In this document: piece after piece, positions 17,859 through 26,088 of the stretch
How positions within the stretch are numbered: position 1 is the stretch's first letter
How the letters are laid out: each line of letters starts with the position of its first letter
DNA from: CAVLDP01 sp963661945
GTDB lineage: Bacteria; Bacillota; Clostridia; Lachnospirales; Lachnospiraceae
DNA length: 61,751 nt
Assembly (NCBI GenBank): GCA_963661945.1
Contig: CAVLDP010000011.1
Coordinates: 1-61,751, forward strand
Direction of reading: 5' to 3'
The notes under the pieces: generated by a model
Databases searched by the model: none
Seen by the model: the letters and a program-made list of their open reading frames with translations, nothing else
Told to the model about the DNA's origin: nothing
Position numbers and translations under genes: made by a program

Positions 17859-19226
17859 ATGAATATAAGAGAAGAAGCGCGGCAAATGAAGATAGAGTCC
17901 GCACATCTTGCTGCGACAACGCTTGAAGAGCGTAATCGAGCACTTACGCAGATTGCTGCTGCCTTGCAGGAACATGCAGATGAGATCTTTGCGGCAAATG
18001 AGAAGGATCTAAGTGCTGCAGTGGAAGAAGGCATAAGCCAGGCAGTTCTTAAGAGACTGAAATTCGATGAAGGGAAGCTTCGCGATGTGGTTGCGGGCAT
18101 TCATCAGCTGATCGGTTTGGAGGATCCATTGGGGAAGACTCTGCTTCATCGAGAGCTTGACGTGGGACTGGAACTCTACCGCGTGAGTGTGCCACTTGGC
18201 GTGATTGGAGTGATTTTCGAGGCTCGTCCGGATGCTCTGGTCCAGATTAGCACTCTCTGCTTGAAGAGTGGTAACTGCGCTATATTGAAGGGCGGCAAGG
18301 AAACTACATTTACCAATCGAGTATTGTTTGACATTATTTATCAGGCTGCGGTTGCTGCAGGTCTTCCTGACAAATGCCTGCTTCAGGCAGAGGCACATAG
18401 CGAGATTGATGAGCTCTTAGAATGCCATCAGTATGTGGACCTTCTTATCCCGAGAGGCTCGAACAGCTTTGTGCAATATATTATGAATCACACGAAGATT
18501 CCTGTGATGGGACACGCAGATGGCGTCTGCCATATCTATGTGGATTGCGCTGCAGATCTTGAGAAGGCTCTTCCTATTCTTATTGATGCCAAGACACAGT
18601 ATACGGCGGCTTGTAATGCGGTAGAGACATTGCTCATTCATAGAGATATTGCTTCGGATTTCCTGCCAATTCTATCGGAGAAAATGGCAGAAGCTGGAGT
18701 GAGACTTAGAGGAAGCAAGGAAGCAGTGGAGTTTATGACATCTTGCAAGGAACCGAATGGGGGCCTTGAGTCTGGCGTGGCGCCGAATGGGCAGCTTGAG
18801 GCTGACGTGATGTCGGATGAGCAGCTTGAGGCTGACGTGATGTCGGATGAGGATTTCCACACGGAATATCTGGATCTCATTGCATCTGTGAAGATCGTGT
18901 CTTCCGTTGAGGAAGCTGTGGAACACATCAATACCTATGGTTCTCACCACACGGATTGTATTCTGACGGAGGACAAGAAAGCAGCTGACTATTTCATGCA
19001 GATGGTGGATTCGGCAGGTGTATATCAGAACTGCTCTACGCGATTTGCCGATGGCTTCCGTTATGGCTTTGGTGCGGAGGTTGGAATCAGTACGAGCAAG
19101 CTTCATGCCAGAGGGCCGGTTGGTCTAGATGGACTTGTTACATATAAATATAAGCTCTATGGATCTGGACAGATTGTGGGCGATTATGCCAGCGGCAAGT
19201 CACAGTTTCATTTTAAGGAGTTATAA
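17859..19226 (+). CDS. proA: Glutamate-5-semialdehyde dehydrogenase (gamma-glutamyl phosphate reductase)
   Basis: 455 residues; TAGGAG precedes ATG 17859, and the PAP2-like stop is 2 nt upstream. It reduces gamma-glutamyl phosphate to glutamate semialdehyde with NADPH, step two of proline synthesis. Seen: GVIGVIFEARPDALVQI, GGKET, LIPRGSNSFVQYI, and the catalytic Cys252 in TAACNAVETLL. Family length is about 415-420. The excess is explained by three 10-residue tandem units at about 301-331 (GLESGVAPN, QLEADVMSDE twice) between VRLRG and DFHTEYLDL, which I treat as a surface loop. No proB is next to it, which is unusual. Confidence 0.93.
   Translation: MNIREEARQMKIESAHLAATTLEERNRALTQIAAALQEHADEIFAANEKDLSAAVEEGISQAVLKRLKFDEGKLRDVVAGIHQLIGLEDPLGKTLLHRELDVGLELYRVSVPLGVIGVIFEARPDALVQISTLCLKSGNCAILKGGKETTFTNRVLFDIIYQAAVAAGLPDKCLLQAEAHSEIDELLECHQYVDLLIPRGSNSFVQYIMNHTKIPVMGHADGVCHIYVDCAADLEKALPILIDAKTQYTAACNAVETLLIHRDIASDFLPILSEKMAEAGVRLRGSKEAVEFMTSCKEPNGGLESGVAPNGQLEADVMSDEQLEADVMSDEDFHTEYLDLIASVKIVSSVEEAVEHINTYGSHHTDCILTEDKKAADYFMQMVDSAGVYQNCSTRFADGFRYGFGAEVGISTSKLHARGPVGLDGLVTYKYKLYGSGQIVGDYASGKSQFHFKEL
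18761..18850 (+). repeat. Three 30-bp tandem repeats inside proA
   Basis: Units 18791-18820 and 18821-18850 are identical over 30 bp; unit 18761-18790 is diverged. Each is a multiple of three, so the frame is kept and a 10-residue motif is repeated. Confidence 0.95.
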
Positions 19227-19275
19227 ATAGGAGGCGAAGAGCCTTCATAGAGATAATTAGATTGGAAGTACAATT

Positions 19276-20319
19276 ATGGAAATGCAGATGGAATTTGTTC
19301 GGAAGCTGCCTACTCCACTGGAGATGAAGGAACAGTTTCCAGTAAGCGATAAGCTTCGAGAATTGAAGGAGGAGAGAGATCAGACCATTCAGAAGATCTT
19401 CCAGGGAGAGGACAAGCGTCTTCTACTCCTGATTGGACCATGTTCTGCGGACAATGAAGAGGCGGTTCTTGATTATATGCATCGCCTGAAGGATGTTCAG
19501 GACAAGGTGGAGGATAAGATTTTCATTGTCCCAAGAGTCTATACGAATAAGCCTAGAACGATTGGTGTGGGTTATAAGGGCATGCTTCATCAGCCGGACC
19601 CAACCAAGGAAGAGGACATGCTTGCGGGAATCATCGCAATTCGCGAGATGCATAAGAGAGTGGTAGAAGAGACGGGCTTTACCTGTGCTGAGGAGATGCT
19701 CTATCCAGAGAGCCATCGTTATCTATCTGACCTTCTTAGCTATGTTGCAATTGGTGCGCGTTCTGTTGAGAACCAGGGTCATCGACTGACCGCATCCGGT
19801 GTTGGTATTCCGGTTGGAATGAAGAATCCTACGGGTGGAGATTTGTCTGTCATGATGAATTCCATTATTGCGGCTCAGCATGGACATACCTTTATTTACC
19901 GTGGATGGGAAGTGCATACCCCGGGTAATCCATATGCTCATGCGATTCTAAGAGGCTATGTAGACAAGTTTGGCAGAAGCCATGCCAATTATCATTACGA
20001 GGAACTCCAGACTGCAATTGAACTCTATCACAAGCACGAGGAACTCCATAATCCAGCAATTATCGTGGATTGTAATCATAATAATTCTGGCAAGAAGTAC
20101 AAGGAACAGATTCGTATCGCCAAGGATGTAATGCATTCCTGTCATCTGTCAGCTGATGTGAATCAGACCGTTAAGGGCCTGATGATCGAGAGCTATATCG
20201 AGGATGGAGCGCAGAAGATCGAAGACGGAATCTATGGTAAGTCCATTACGGACCCATGTCTTGGTTGGAAGAAGACAGAGAAGCTCATTTACGAACTTGC
20301 AGATTTGGTTGAGGACTAG
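19276..20319 (+). CDS. 3-deoxy-7-phosphoheptulonate synthase (DAHP synthase, class I)
   Basis: 347 residues, the usual length for AroF/G/H enzymes. It condenses phosphoenolpyruvate and erythrose 4-phosphate, the first step of aromatic amino acid synthesis. Seen: LLLIGPCSADNEEAV, VPRVYTNKPRTIGVGYKG, GARSVENQGHR, GMKNPTGGD, and the metal/substrate part IIVDCNHNNSGK and SYIEDGAQ. The RBS is weak (GGAAG 8 nt before ATG 19276); AGGAGG at 19230 is too far away. 49 nt after proA, the widest gap in this co-directional block up to here. Feedback type (Phe, Tyr or Trp) cannot be read from sequence. Confidence 0.95.
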   Translation: MEMQMEFVRKLPTPLEMKEQFPVSDKLRELKEERDQTIQKIFQGEDKRLLLLIGPCSADNEEAVLDYMHRLKDVQDKVEDKIFIVPRVYTNKPRTIGVGYKGMLHQPDPTKEEDMLAGIIAIREMHKRVVEETGFTCAEEMLYPESHRYLSDLLSYVAIGARSVENQGHRLTASGVGIPVGMKNPTGGDLSVMMNSIIAAQHGHTFIYRGWEVHTPGNPYAHAILRGYVDKFGRSHANYHYEELQTAIELYHKHEELHNPAIIVDCNHNNSGKKYKEQIRIAKDVMHSCHLSADVNQTVKGLMIESYIEDGAQKIEDGIYGKSITDPCLGWKKTEKLIYELADLVED

Positions 20320-20333
20320 AGGGAGAATAATCT

Positions 20334-20891
20334 ATGAGATTATTATGGGATTTATTTCTGGCCTTCATGCGAATTGGCGGTTTCACCTTTGGCGGTGGAT
20401 ACGCCATGCTTCCTATGATTCAGAAGGAAATTGTAGAGAAGAAGGCATGGGCGACAGAAGAAGAAATTATGGATTATTATGCAATTGGCCAGTGTACACC
20501 TGGTGTAATTGCCATTAACACAGCGACATTTGTAGGCTACAAGGTAGCGGGTATTCCAGGAAGTATCGTGGCAACCCTCGGCGTGATTACACCAAGCTGG
20601 ATTATCATTACGATTATCGCCCTCTTTATCCGCAATTTTGCGGACCTTGAAGTAGTGCAGCATGCGCTTGCTGGTATTCGTGTGGCGGTCTTTGCATTGG
20701 TGCTTGATGCGGTAATCAAGCTTGGCAAGAAATCGATTAAGAATTGGGGCTGCGCTCTTGTAACAGCTCTTGTTTTCCTGATTTCAATATGTACGGATAT
20801 CTCGGCGGTTTGGCTGATTATTGCAGCGGGCTTAGCTGGGGTGATCTATGGCAATATTAAGACAAGATGTGGAAGGGGGACAGCAGCATGA
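20334..20891 (+). CDS. Chromate transporter family protein, first half
   Basis: 185 residues, one CHR domain. Seen: FLAFMRIGGFTFGGGYAMLPMIQKEIVEKKAWATEEE and QCTPGVIAINTATFVGYKVAGIPGS, the two signatures of ChrA domains, then three to four hydrophobic segments. Known: short-chain ChrA proteins of about 190 residues work as pairs and export chromate or an unknown anion. ATG 20334 is preceded by GAGGGAG. Its stop overlaps the start of the second half (ATGA), so the pair is translationally coupled. Confidence 0.9.
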   Translation: MRLLWDLFLAFMRIGGFTFGGGYAMLPMIQKEIVEKKAWATEEEIMDYYAIGQCTPGVIAINTATFVGYKVAGIPGSIVATLGVITPSWIIITIIALFIRNFADLEVVQHALAGIRVAVFALVLDAVIKLGKKSIKNWGCALVTALVFLISICTDISAVWLIIAAGLAGVIYGNIKTRCGRGTAA

Positions 20892-21451
20892 TACTCCTTC
20901 AGTTATACTATGAATTCTTCAAGATCGGTCTTTTCAGTATTGGCGGAGGCCTGGCAACCATTCCATTTATCAAGGAACTCATGGAGAAGACTGCCTGGTT
21001 TACCATGAATGATATCAGCAATATGATCGCGGTATCGGAATGTACACCAGGACCAATGGGTGTCAATATGGCTACCTATGTGGGTAACTGTACTGCTGGC
21101 TTTGCGGGTGGAATCATTGCAACACTTGGCCTGGTATCGCCATCTATCATAATTATTGTTATCGTTGCTCATTTCCTGAAGAAATTCAAGGATTCAGTAT
21201 TGGTACAGAATATGATGGCCGGCCTTCGTCCTGCATCAACAGGACTAATTATTGTGGCAACTATTTCTGTGGCGCTTGCATCTGTCTTTAACCAGACGCT
21301 CTATGAGACAACTGGAAATATCGCGGATTTCTTCAACTGGCCAGCAATTGTTATGGCTGCGATTTTGTTCCTCGGAATCCGTAAATTGAACTGGCATCCG
21401 ATTGCTTTTATAGCAATTGCTGCAGCAGCAGGAATCTTATTTGGTCTGTAA
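20888..21451 (+). CDS. Chromate transporter family protein, second half
   Basis: 187 residues from ATG 20888, which overlaps the TGA of the first half and has GGAAGGGGG upstream; ATG 20867 is less likely. Seen: FKIGLFSIGGGLATIPFIKELMEKTAWFT and ECTPGPMGVNMATYVG, again the CHR domain signatures in diverged form, with a hydrophobic C-terminal half. Probably forms a heterodimer with the preceding protein. Chromate is only the founding substrate of the family; in gut or rumen anaerobes the natural anion is unknown. Confidence 0.9.
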   Translation: MILLQLYYEFFKIGLFSIGGGLATIPFIKELMEKTAWFTMNDISNMIAVSECTPGPMGVNMATYVGNCTAGFAGGIIATLGLVSPSIIIIVIVAHFLKKFKDSVLVQNMMAGLRPASTGLIIVATISVALASVFNQTLYETTGNIADFFNWPAIVMAAILFLGIRKLNWHPIAFIAIAAAAGILFGL

Positions 21452-21464
21452 ATGAGAATAGGTA

Positions 21465-22733
21465 ATGAGAACTAGAATGAGAAAGAGTCGTAAGACACAG
21501 AAAACAACAAAACCACGAAAGATATGGTTCGTGCTGGGAATCATCCTGCTTGCCGTGCTCGTAACCGGCATATTCCTCTATCGCTACGAGATGGATTTAG
21601 TCTTTTCGAATGTGACGATTGAGGCAGGAAGCATCGAGCCAGATGTGACGGAATTTCTGAAGCATGATGCAAGAAATGTATCATTTACAGAGGCGTCAAC
21701 CTTCTCCTGTGAGGAGCCAGGCGACTTCCAGCTTGAGATTGTCTGGGATATACCACTTCTCGGTGAGAGGGGATATGAGACGACCCTTCATGTCGTGGAT
21801 ACGACGGCGCCCAAGATTACACTGAAATCGGACGAAGTGCAGATCTATACGACAGGAGAATATCCTGAGGCAGAGGATCTTGTGGAATCTGTTACGGATG
21901 TTACGGAGTGCAGCGTGGACTTTGCAGCAGAATATGATTTCTCGAAGGCAGGGCAGATCACGCTTACTGTCGTTGCCAGAGATACTTCCGGCAATGAGAG
22001 TAAGGAAACCATATCTGCGGATGTGATAGAGGATACTGAAGGACCAGAAATCACAGGAGTTGAGCCGCTTACTGTATCGATTGGAGATACCATTTCTTAT
22101 AAGAAGGATGTTACGGTAACGGATAATTACGATGAGAATCCGACCCTTACAGTAGACGATGATTCTGTGAATCTGGGTAAGAGAGGAACCTACTCCATCA
22201 CTTATGTTGCGACAGATGCAGCAGGAAATACCTCCAGGAAAACCACAACGGTCAAGGTGGTTTCCTCCAAGATTGCAGCAGCAACGGAAGAGACGGTCTA
22301 TGGCAAGGCAGATGAGGTTCTTGCAGAGATTCTGACAGATGGGATGACTCAGAAGGAAGAAGCGAGAGCAATCTTTGACTGGGTTGTAGATAATATTACT
22401 TATAGCGAGCATGAGGGAATTGACGATCTGCTCTCTGCGGCATATGCAGGCCTATTCCATAGAAGAGGCGATTGTACGGTGAAGCAGAAGACAGCGGAGG
22501 TTCTTCTGAATCGTGCCGGAATTAAGTGTATGGAGATTCAGAAGATTCCAGATACGAGAAATCATTATTGGCTTCTGATTGATATCGGAGAGGGCTGGTA
22601 TCACTATGATCCGAATCTTCAGCTGGATGGAACACTGATCTTCTATTGGCATGATGCGGATTTGTGGGCATATTCGAATGCACACAAGAACACACACAAT
22701 TATGACCCAAGTAAATATCCTGAAATACAGTAG
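21465..22733 (+). CDS. Membrane-anchored protein with Ig-like repeats and a transglutaminase-like domain
   Basis: 422 residues. Seen: cationic N-terminus (RKSRKTQKTTKPRK), one membrane anchor at about 21-41, then extracellular Ig-like/DUF5011-type repeats (one opening at DTTAPKITL, the next at DTEGPEITG, each ending in a T-V-V-A-x-D-x-x-GN strand), then a transglutaminase/protease-like domain. Its triad is visible: Cys337 in RRGDCTVKQK, His367 in RNHYWLL and Asp382 in WYHYDPN. Known: such domains cut or crosslink peptides, including cell-wall substrates. The RBS is weak. It sits 8 nt before a DltA-like gene, so a role in the same envelope process is plausible but inferred. Confidence 0.85.
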   Translation: MRTRMRKSRKTQKTTKPRKIWFVLGIILLAVLVTGIFLYRYEMDLVFSNVTIEAGSIEPDVTEFLKHDARNVSFTEASTFSCEEPGDFQLEIVWDIPLLGERGYETTLHVVDTTAPKITLKSDEVQIYTTGEYPEAEDLVESVTDVTECSVDFAAEYDFSKAGQITLTVVARDTSGNESKETISADVIEDTEGPEITGVEPLTVSIGDTISYKKDVTVTDNYDENPTLTVDDDSVNLGKRGTYSITYVATDAAGNTSRKTTTVKVVSSKIAAATEETVYGKADEVLAEILTDGMTQKEEARAIFDWVVDNITYSEHEGIDDLLSAAYAGLFHRRGDCTVKQKTAEVLLNRAGIKCMEIQKIPDTRNHYWLLIDIGEGWYHYDPNLQLDGTLIFYWHDADLWAYSNAHKNTHNYDPSKYPEIQ

Positions 22734-22741
22734 GAATAGTT

Positions 22742-24250
22742 ATGCAAAATCACGTATTAGATTATCTGAATGATATTGTGGAGAAGAAACCGGACAAGGC
22801 CGCGTTCGTAGATGAGGAGAATAGTCTTACCTTCCGAGAAGTCTATGAGTATACGACCCGTATCGGAAGCTTCTTCCATAAGGCAGCTTATTATCATAGA
22901 CCAGTTCTTATCTTCATGGAGAAGTCACCGCAGATGATTTGTGCCTTCTTTGGAACGATTGCAGCAGGTGATTTCTATGTACCACTTGATGCGGAGATGC
23001 CAGAATCCAGGATTGGCCTGATTATAGACAATTGCAAGCCGGATTATCTGATCTGTGATGAGAAGACTTATGCGAAGGCAGGAGATTTGCCCTTTGATGG
23101 AGAGATTCTTCTCTTCTCTGATTTGATTAAGTGTCAGGCGGATTATGAGGCTATGCAGCGGATTCATGATGCAGCTCTTGATATTGATCCAATTTACATA
23201 GTATTTACTTCTGGCTCCACCGGAGTCCCGAAGGGCGTTGCAGCCTGCCATCGTTCGGTAATAGATTATATTGAGCAGCTGTCAGAGGTGCTTCATTTTG
23301 ATGAGAATACGATATTCGGCAATCAGACCCCCCTCTACTTTGATGCCTGCCTGAAGGAACTCTATCCGACGCTGAAGTTTGGAGCGACAACTTATCTGAT
23401 TCCGAAGAGGTTATTCTCTTATCCGGTTCAGCTCGTGGAGTATCTGAATGAGAAGCGGATTAATACGATTTGCTGGGTGGTGTCGGCGCTTACGATGATT
23501 TCCGCCTTCCAGACCTTCGACCTTGTGAAGCCTGAGTTTCTTCATACGATAGCTTTCGGCAGCGAGGTCTTTCCACTCAAGCAGTTTCGCATCTGGCGGG
23601 AGACTTTGCCGGAGGCTCATTTTACCAATCTCTATGGACCGACGGAGGGAACAGGCATGTGCTGTTACTTCCACTGTGACAGAGATATCGAGGATGGGGA
23701 GCCAATTCCAATCGGTCGTCCCTTCAAGAATACGCAGATTCTTCTTCTCGATGAGAATGATAAGCAAAGTGACAGAGAAGGCGAAATTTGCATTCGTGGA
23801 ACCTCTGTGACGCTCGGTTATTACAATAACCCGGAGAAGACGAGTGAGTCTTATGTGCAGAATCCGCTGAACACTGCCTATCCGGAGATAATCTACCGGA
23901 CGGGAGATATTGGTAGATATAATGACAGAGGTGAGCTGGTCTTCGCATCGCGCAAGGACTATCAGATTAAGCATATGGGCCATCGAATTGAGTTAGGTGA
24001 GATCGAGGCCAATGCCAATAATGTATCCGGTCTCAAGATGTGTGGCTGCATCTACGATGAGGAGAGAGACAAGATTGTCCTCTATTTCGTGGGCGAGATT
24101 GAACGAGGTGATTTGATGTTGGCTCTGAAGGAGAAGCTGCCTCGCTATATGCTTCCGAATAAGATGGTGAAGCTTGAGACACTGCCATTTACAGCAAATG
24201 GCAAGATTGACCGTAAGAAGTTAAAGGAGATATATCATGGACGAGATTAG
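22742..24250 (+). CDS. DltA-like amino-acid adenylating enzyme (carrier protein ligase)
   Basis: 502 residues, the length of DltA. It would activate an amino acid with ATP and load it on the carrier protein encoded next. Seen: P-loop FTSGSTGVPKG (155-165), FDACLKELYPTL with the conserved substrate-binding Asp, NLYGPTEGTG, YRTGDIGRY, and NGKIDRKKL with the C-terminal catalytic Lys. Odd: aligned on my memory of Bacillus DltA, FLFCGEVLP corresponds here to TIAFGSEVFP, so the Cys known to favour D-Ala is Gly273. The substrate may therefore not be D-alanine. It overlaps the carrier gene by 14 nt. Confidence 0.88.
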   Translation: MQNHVLDYLNDIVEKKPDKAAFVDEENSLTFREVYEYTTRIGSFFHKAAYYHRPVLIFMEKSPQMICAFFGTIAAGDFYVPLDAEMPESRIGLIIDNCKPDYLICDEKTYAKAGDLPFDGEILLFSDLIKCQADYEAMQRIHDAALDIDPIYIVFTSGSTGVPKGVAACHRSVIDYIEQLSEVLHFDENTIFGNQTPLYFDACLKELYPTLKFGATTYLIPKRLFSYPVQLVEYLNEKRINTICWVVSALTMISAFQTFDLVKPEFLHTIAFGSEVFPLKQFRIWRETLPEAHFTNLYGPTEGTGMCCYFHCDRDIEDGEPIPIGRPFKNTQILLLDENDKQSDREGEICIRGTSVTLGYYNNPEKTSESYVQNPLNTAYPEIIYRTGDIGRYNDRGELVFASRKDYQIKHMGHRIELGEIEANANNVSGLKMCGCIYDEERDKIVLYFVGEIERGDLMLALKEKLPRYMLPNKMVKLETLPFTANGKIDRKKLKEIYHGRD

Positions 24251-24479
24251 AAGTACAGTAAAGGAAATTCTCGAGGATTTGCATCCGGAGATTGATTTTG
24301 ACACTTATGATGCCACTAGAGATGGTGCTCTGCTGGATTCCTTCGATGTGATTTCTGTGATTGCTGAGATTGGGGAAGAACTCGATGTTGTTATTCGGGC
24401 AGATATGATAAATGAAGAGAATTTCGCATCCCTTGATTCGATTTGTGCCTTGATTGCTGGCATTATGGAAGAGGACTAA
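24237..24479 (+). CDS. Acyl/aminoacyl carrier protein (DltC-like)
   Basis: 80 residues, acidic, all-helical in appearance. Seen: the phosphopantetheine attachment Ser35 in LLDSFDVI, followed by IAEIGEELDVVIRADM, a typical carrier-protein helix II to III region. It carries the activated amino acid as a thioester. The gene overlaps the ligase by 14 nt and is followed 1 nt later by the MBOAT gene, the same order as dltA-dltC elements of teichoic acid D-alanylation operons except that the carrier precedes the MBOAT gene (canonical dltABCD has dltB between them). Confidence 0.9.
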   Translation: MDEIRSTVKEILEDLHPEIDFDTYDATRDGALLDSFDVISVIAEIGEELDVVIRADMINEENFASLDSICALIAGIMEED

Positions 24480-24480
24480 T

Positions 24481-26070
24481 ATGCTATTCACATCTGCAAG
24501 CTTCTTGGGCTTTGTGCTGGTACTTCTTATTATCTATTATGGTCCGGCACGTAAGGCTCAGTGGCAGACGATACTTGTAGCGAACTTCATCTTCTATGGG
24601 ATTTGTGGGCTTAGCTATCTTCCTTATATCATTTTCTCGATTTTGACGACCTATTTCTGCACCAATGCTATGCAGAGGATGTCGGATTCGACCAAGGAAT
24701 ATCTCTCTCTTCACAAGGATTCCATGGACCGCGCAGAGCGGAAGGCCTATAAGGCAGGGAGACAGAAGGGACTTAGCAGAATATTGCTTCTTGATATTCT
24801 CCTGAATATCGGCATGCTTTCTGTGGTGAAATATACGAATTTTACCATTTCTAATATCAATGCGCTGCTCTTACTTCTGGGGCAGGAGAAGGCAATCGAC
24901 TTCCTTACGATTGCGCTTCCGATGGGAATTTCCTTCTATGTCTTCATGAGTGTGGGATATGCGATTGATGTATATCGTGGCAAGACAGAAGCGGAGACGA
25001 ATGTTTGTAAGCTGGCCTGCTTCATTTCCTTCTTTCCACAGCTGGTTCAAGGCCCAATCAGCCGATATAGCGACTTGTCAGAGAGTCTGTTTGTGCGGCA
25101 TGAGTTTTCTCTTGCAAGAATGAAGAGCGGCTTTACCCGCATCCTATGGGGCTTCTTCAAGAAGCTTGTGATTGCGGATCGAATTGTCCTTGCGGTAAAT
25201 GAGATTATTCATAATCCTGAGACTTATCAGGGGGCTTTCGTCCTCCTTGGCATGCTCTTCTATGCGATAGAACTCTATGCGGACTTCACCGGTGGAATTG
25301 ATATCACAATCGGTGTCGCAGAGCTTCTTGGCGTGAAGGTGCAGGAGAACTTCATCAGGCCGTATTTCTCCAAGTCGATTAAGGAATACTGGAATCGCTG
25401 GCATATTACCATGGGTTCCTGGTTTACGGACTATATCTTCTATCCGATTTCTGTCAGTGGCTGGATGAGGAAGCTTACTCATAATTCCAGAAATAAGCTT
25501 GGTGATAAGATTGGTAAGAGAGTGCCGGTCTACCTGTCAGCATTTATTGTATGGTTTGCAACAGGTATCTGGCATGGCGCCAGCTGGAATTTCATTGTCT
25601 GGGGTCTTATGAATTTCGTGGTGATTATGATTAGCCAGGAATTGACGCCTTTCTATCGCTGGTTCCATAGCAGATTTCACGTGGAGGGAAGCGTGGGTTG
25701 GAAGGCTTTTCAGGTTCTTCGTACGATTCTTCTGATGAGCTCCCTTCGCTGTTTTGACTGTTATCGGGATGTTCCACTTACTTTTCATATGTATGGAACC
25801 ATCTTCACCAGCTGGAATCTTAAGACCTGCTTGCTTAGTCTGGGAAGTCTGGGACTCACGACAGGAGATTATCTTGTTGTGCTACTAGGAACCGCTTTGA
25901 TCTTTCTGGTTTCCATGGCAAGCCGTCAGGTCTCCTTTAGAGAGAAGCTATTTGCCAAGGGCTACTGGACTCAGTTTGCGGCAATCTTTGGACTAACCGT
26001 TATTGTACTTGTCTTTGGCGTATACGGAGTGGGCTACGACAGTAGTCAGTTTATATACAATCAATTCTAA
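24481..26070 (+). CDS. MBOAT family O-acyltransferase (DltB/AlgI-like)
   Basis: 529 residues from ATG 24481 (GAGG upstream); an earlier in-frame start at 24454 lies inside the carrier gene. Seen: about ten to twelve hydrophobic segments, the family text LPMGISFYVFMSVGYAIDVYRGK, FFPQLVQGPISRYSDL, YWNRWHITMGSWFTDYIFYP and the catalytic His365 in TGIWHGASWN. Known: MBOAT proteins move acyl or D-alanyl groups across the membrane to an extracellular acceptor. Longer than DltB (about 400) and closer in size to AlgI-type proteins (about 470-520). The acceptor polymer cannot be predicted. Confidence 0.92.
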   Translation: MLFTSASFLGFVLVLLIIYYGPARKAQWQTILVANFIFYGICGLSYLPYIIFSILTTYFCTNAMQRMSDSTKEYLSLHKDSMDRAERKAYKAGRQKGLSRILLLDILLNIGMLSVVKYTNFTISNINALLLLLGQEKAIDFLTIALPMGISFYVFMSVGYAIDVYRGKTEAETNVCKLACFISFFPQLVQGPISRYSDLSESLFVRHEFSLARMKSGFTRILWGFFKKLVIADRIVLAVNEIIHNPETYQGAFVLLGMLFYAIELYADFTGGIDITIGVAELLGVKVQENFIRPYFSKSIKEYWNRWHITMGSWFTDYIFYPISVSGWMRKLTHNSRNKLGDKIGKRVPVYLSAFIVWFATGIWHGASWNFIVWGLMNFVVIMISQELTPFYRWFHSRFHVEGSVGWKAFQVLRTILLMSSLRCFDCYRDVPLTFHMYGTIFTSWNLKTCLLSLGSLGLTTGDYLVVLLGTALIFLVSMASRQVSFREKLFAKGYWTQFAAIFGLTVIVLVFGVYGVGYDSSQFIYNQF

Positions 26071-26088
26071 CGATGGAGAGGACTTGCT

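Noticed and set aside
18761..18850. Possible CRISPR-like repeats
   Set aside because: Units are contiguous without spacers and translate in frame with proA.
18672..19106. 144-residue minus-strand frame across proA, with internal repeats
   Set aside because: The repetition only mirrors the 30-bp tandem repeats of proA; no RBS or family text.
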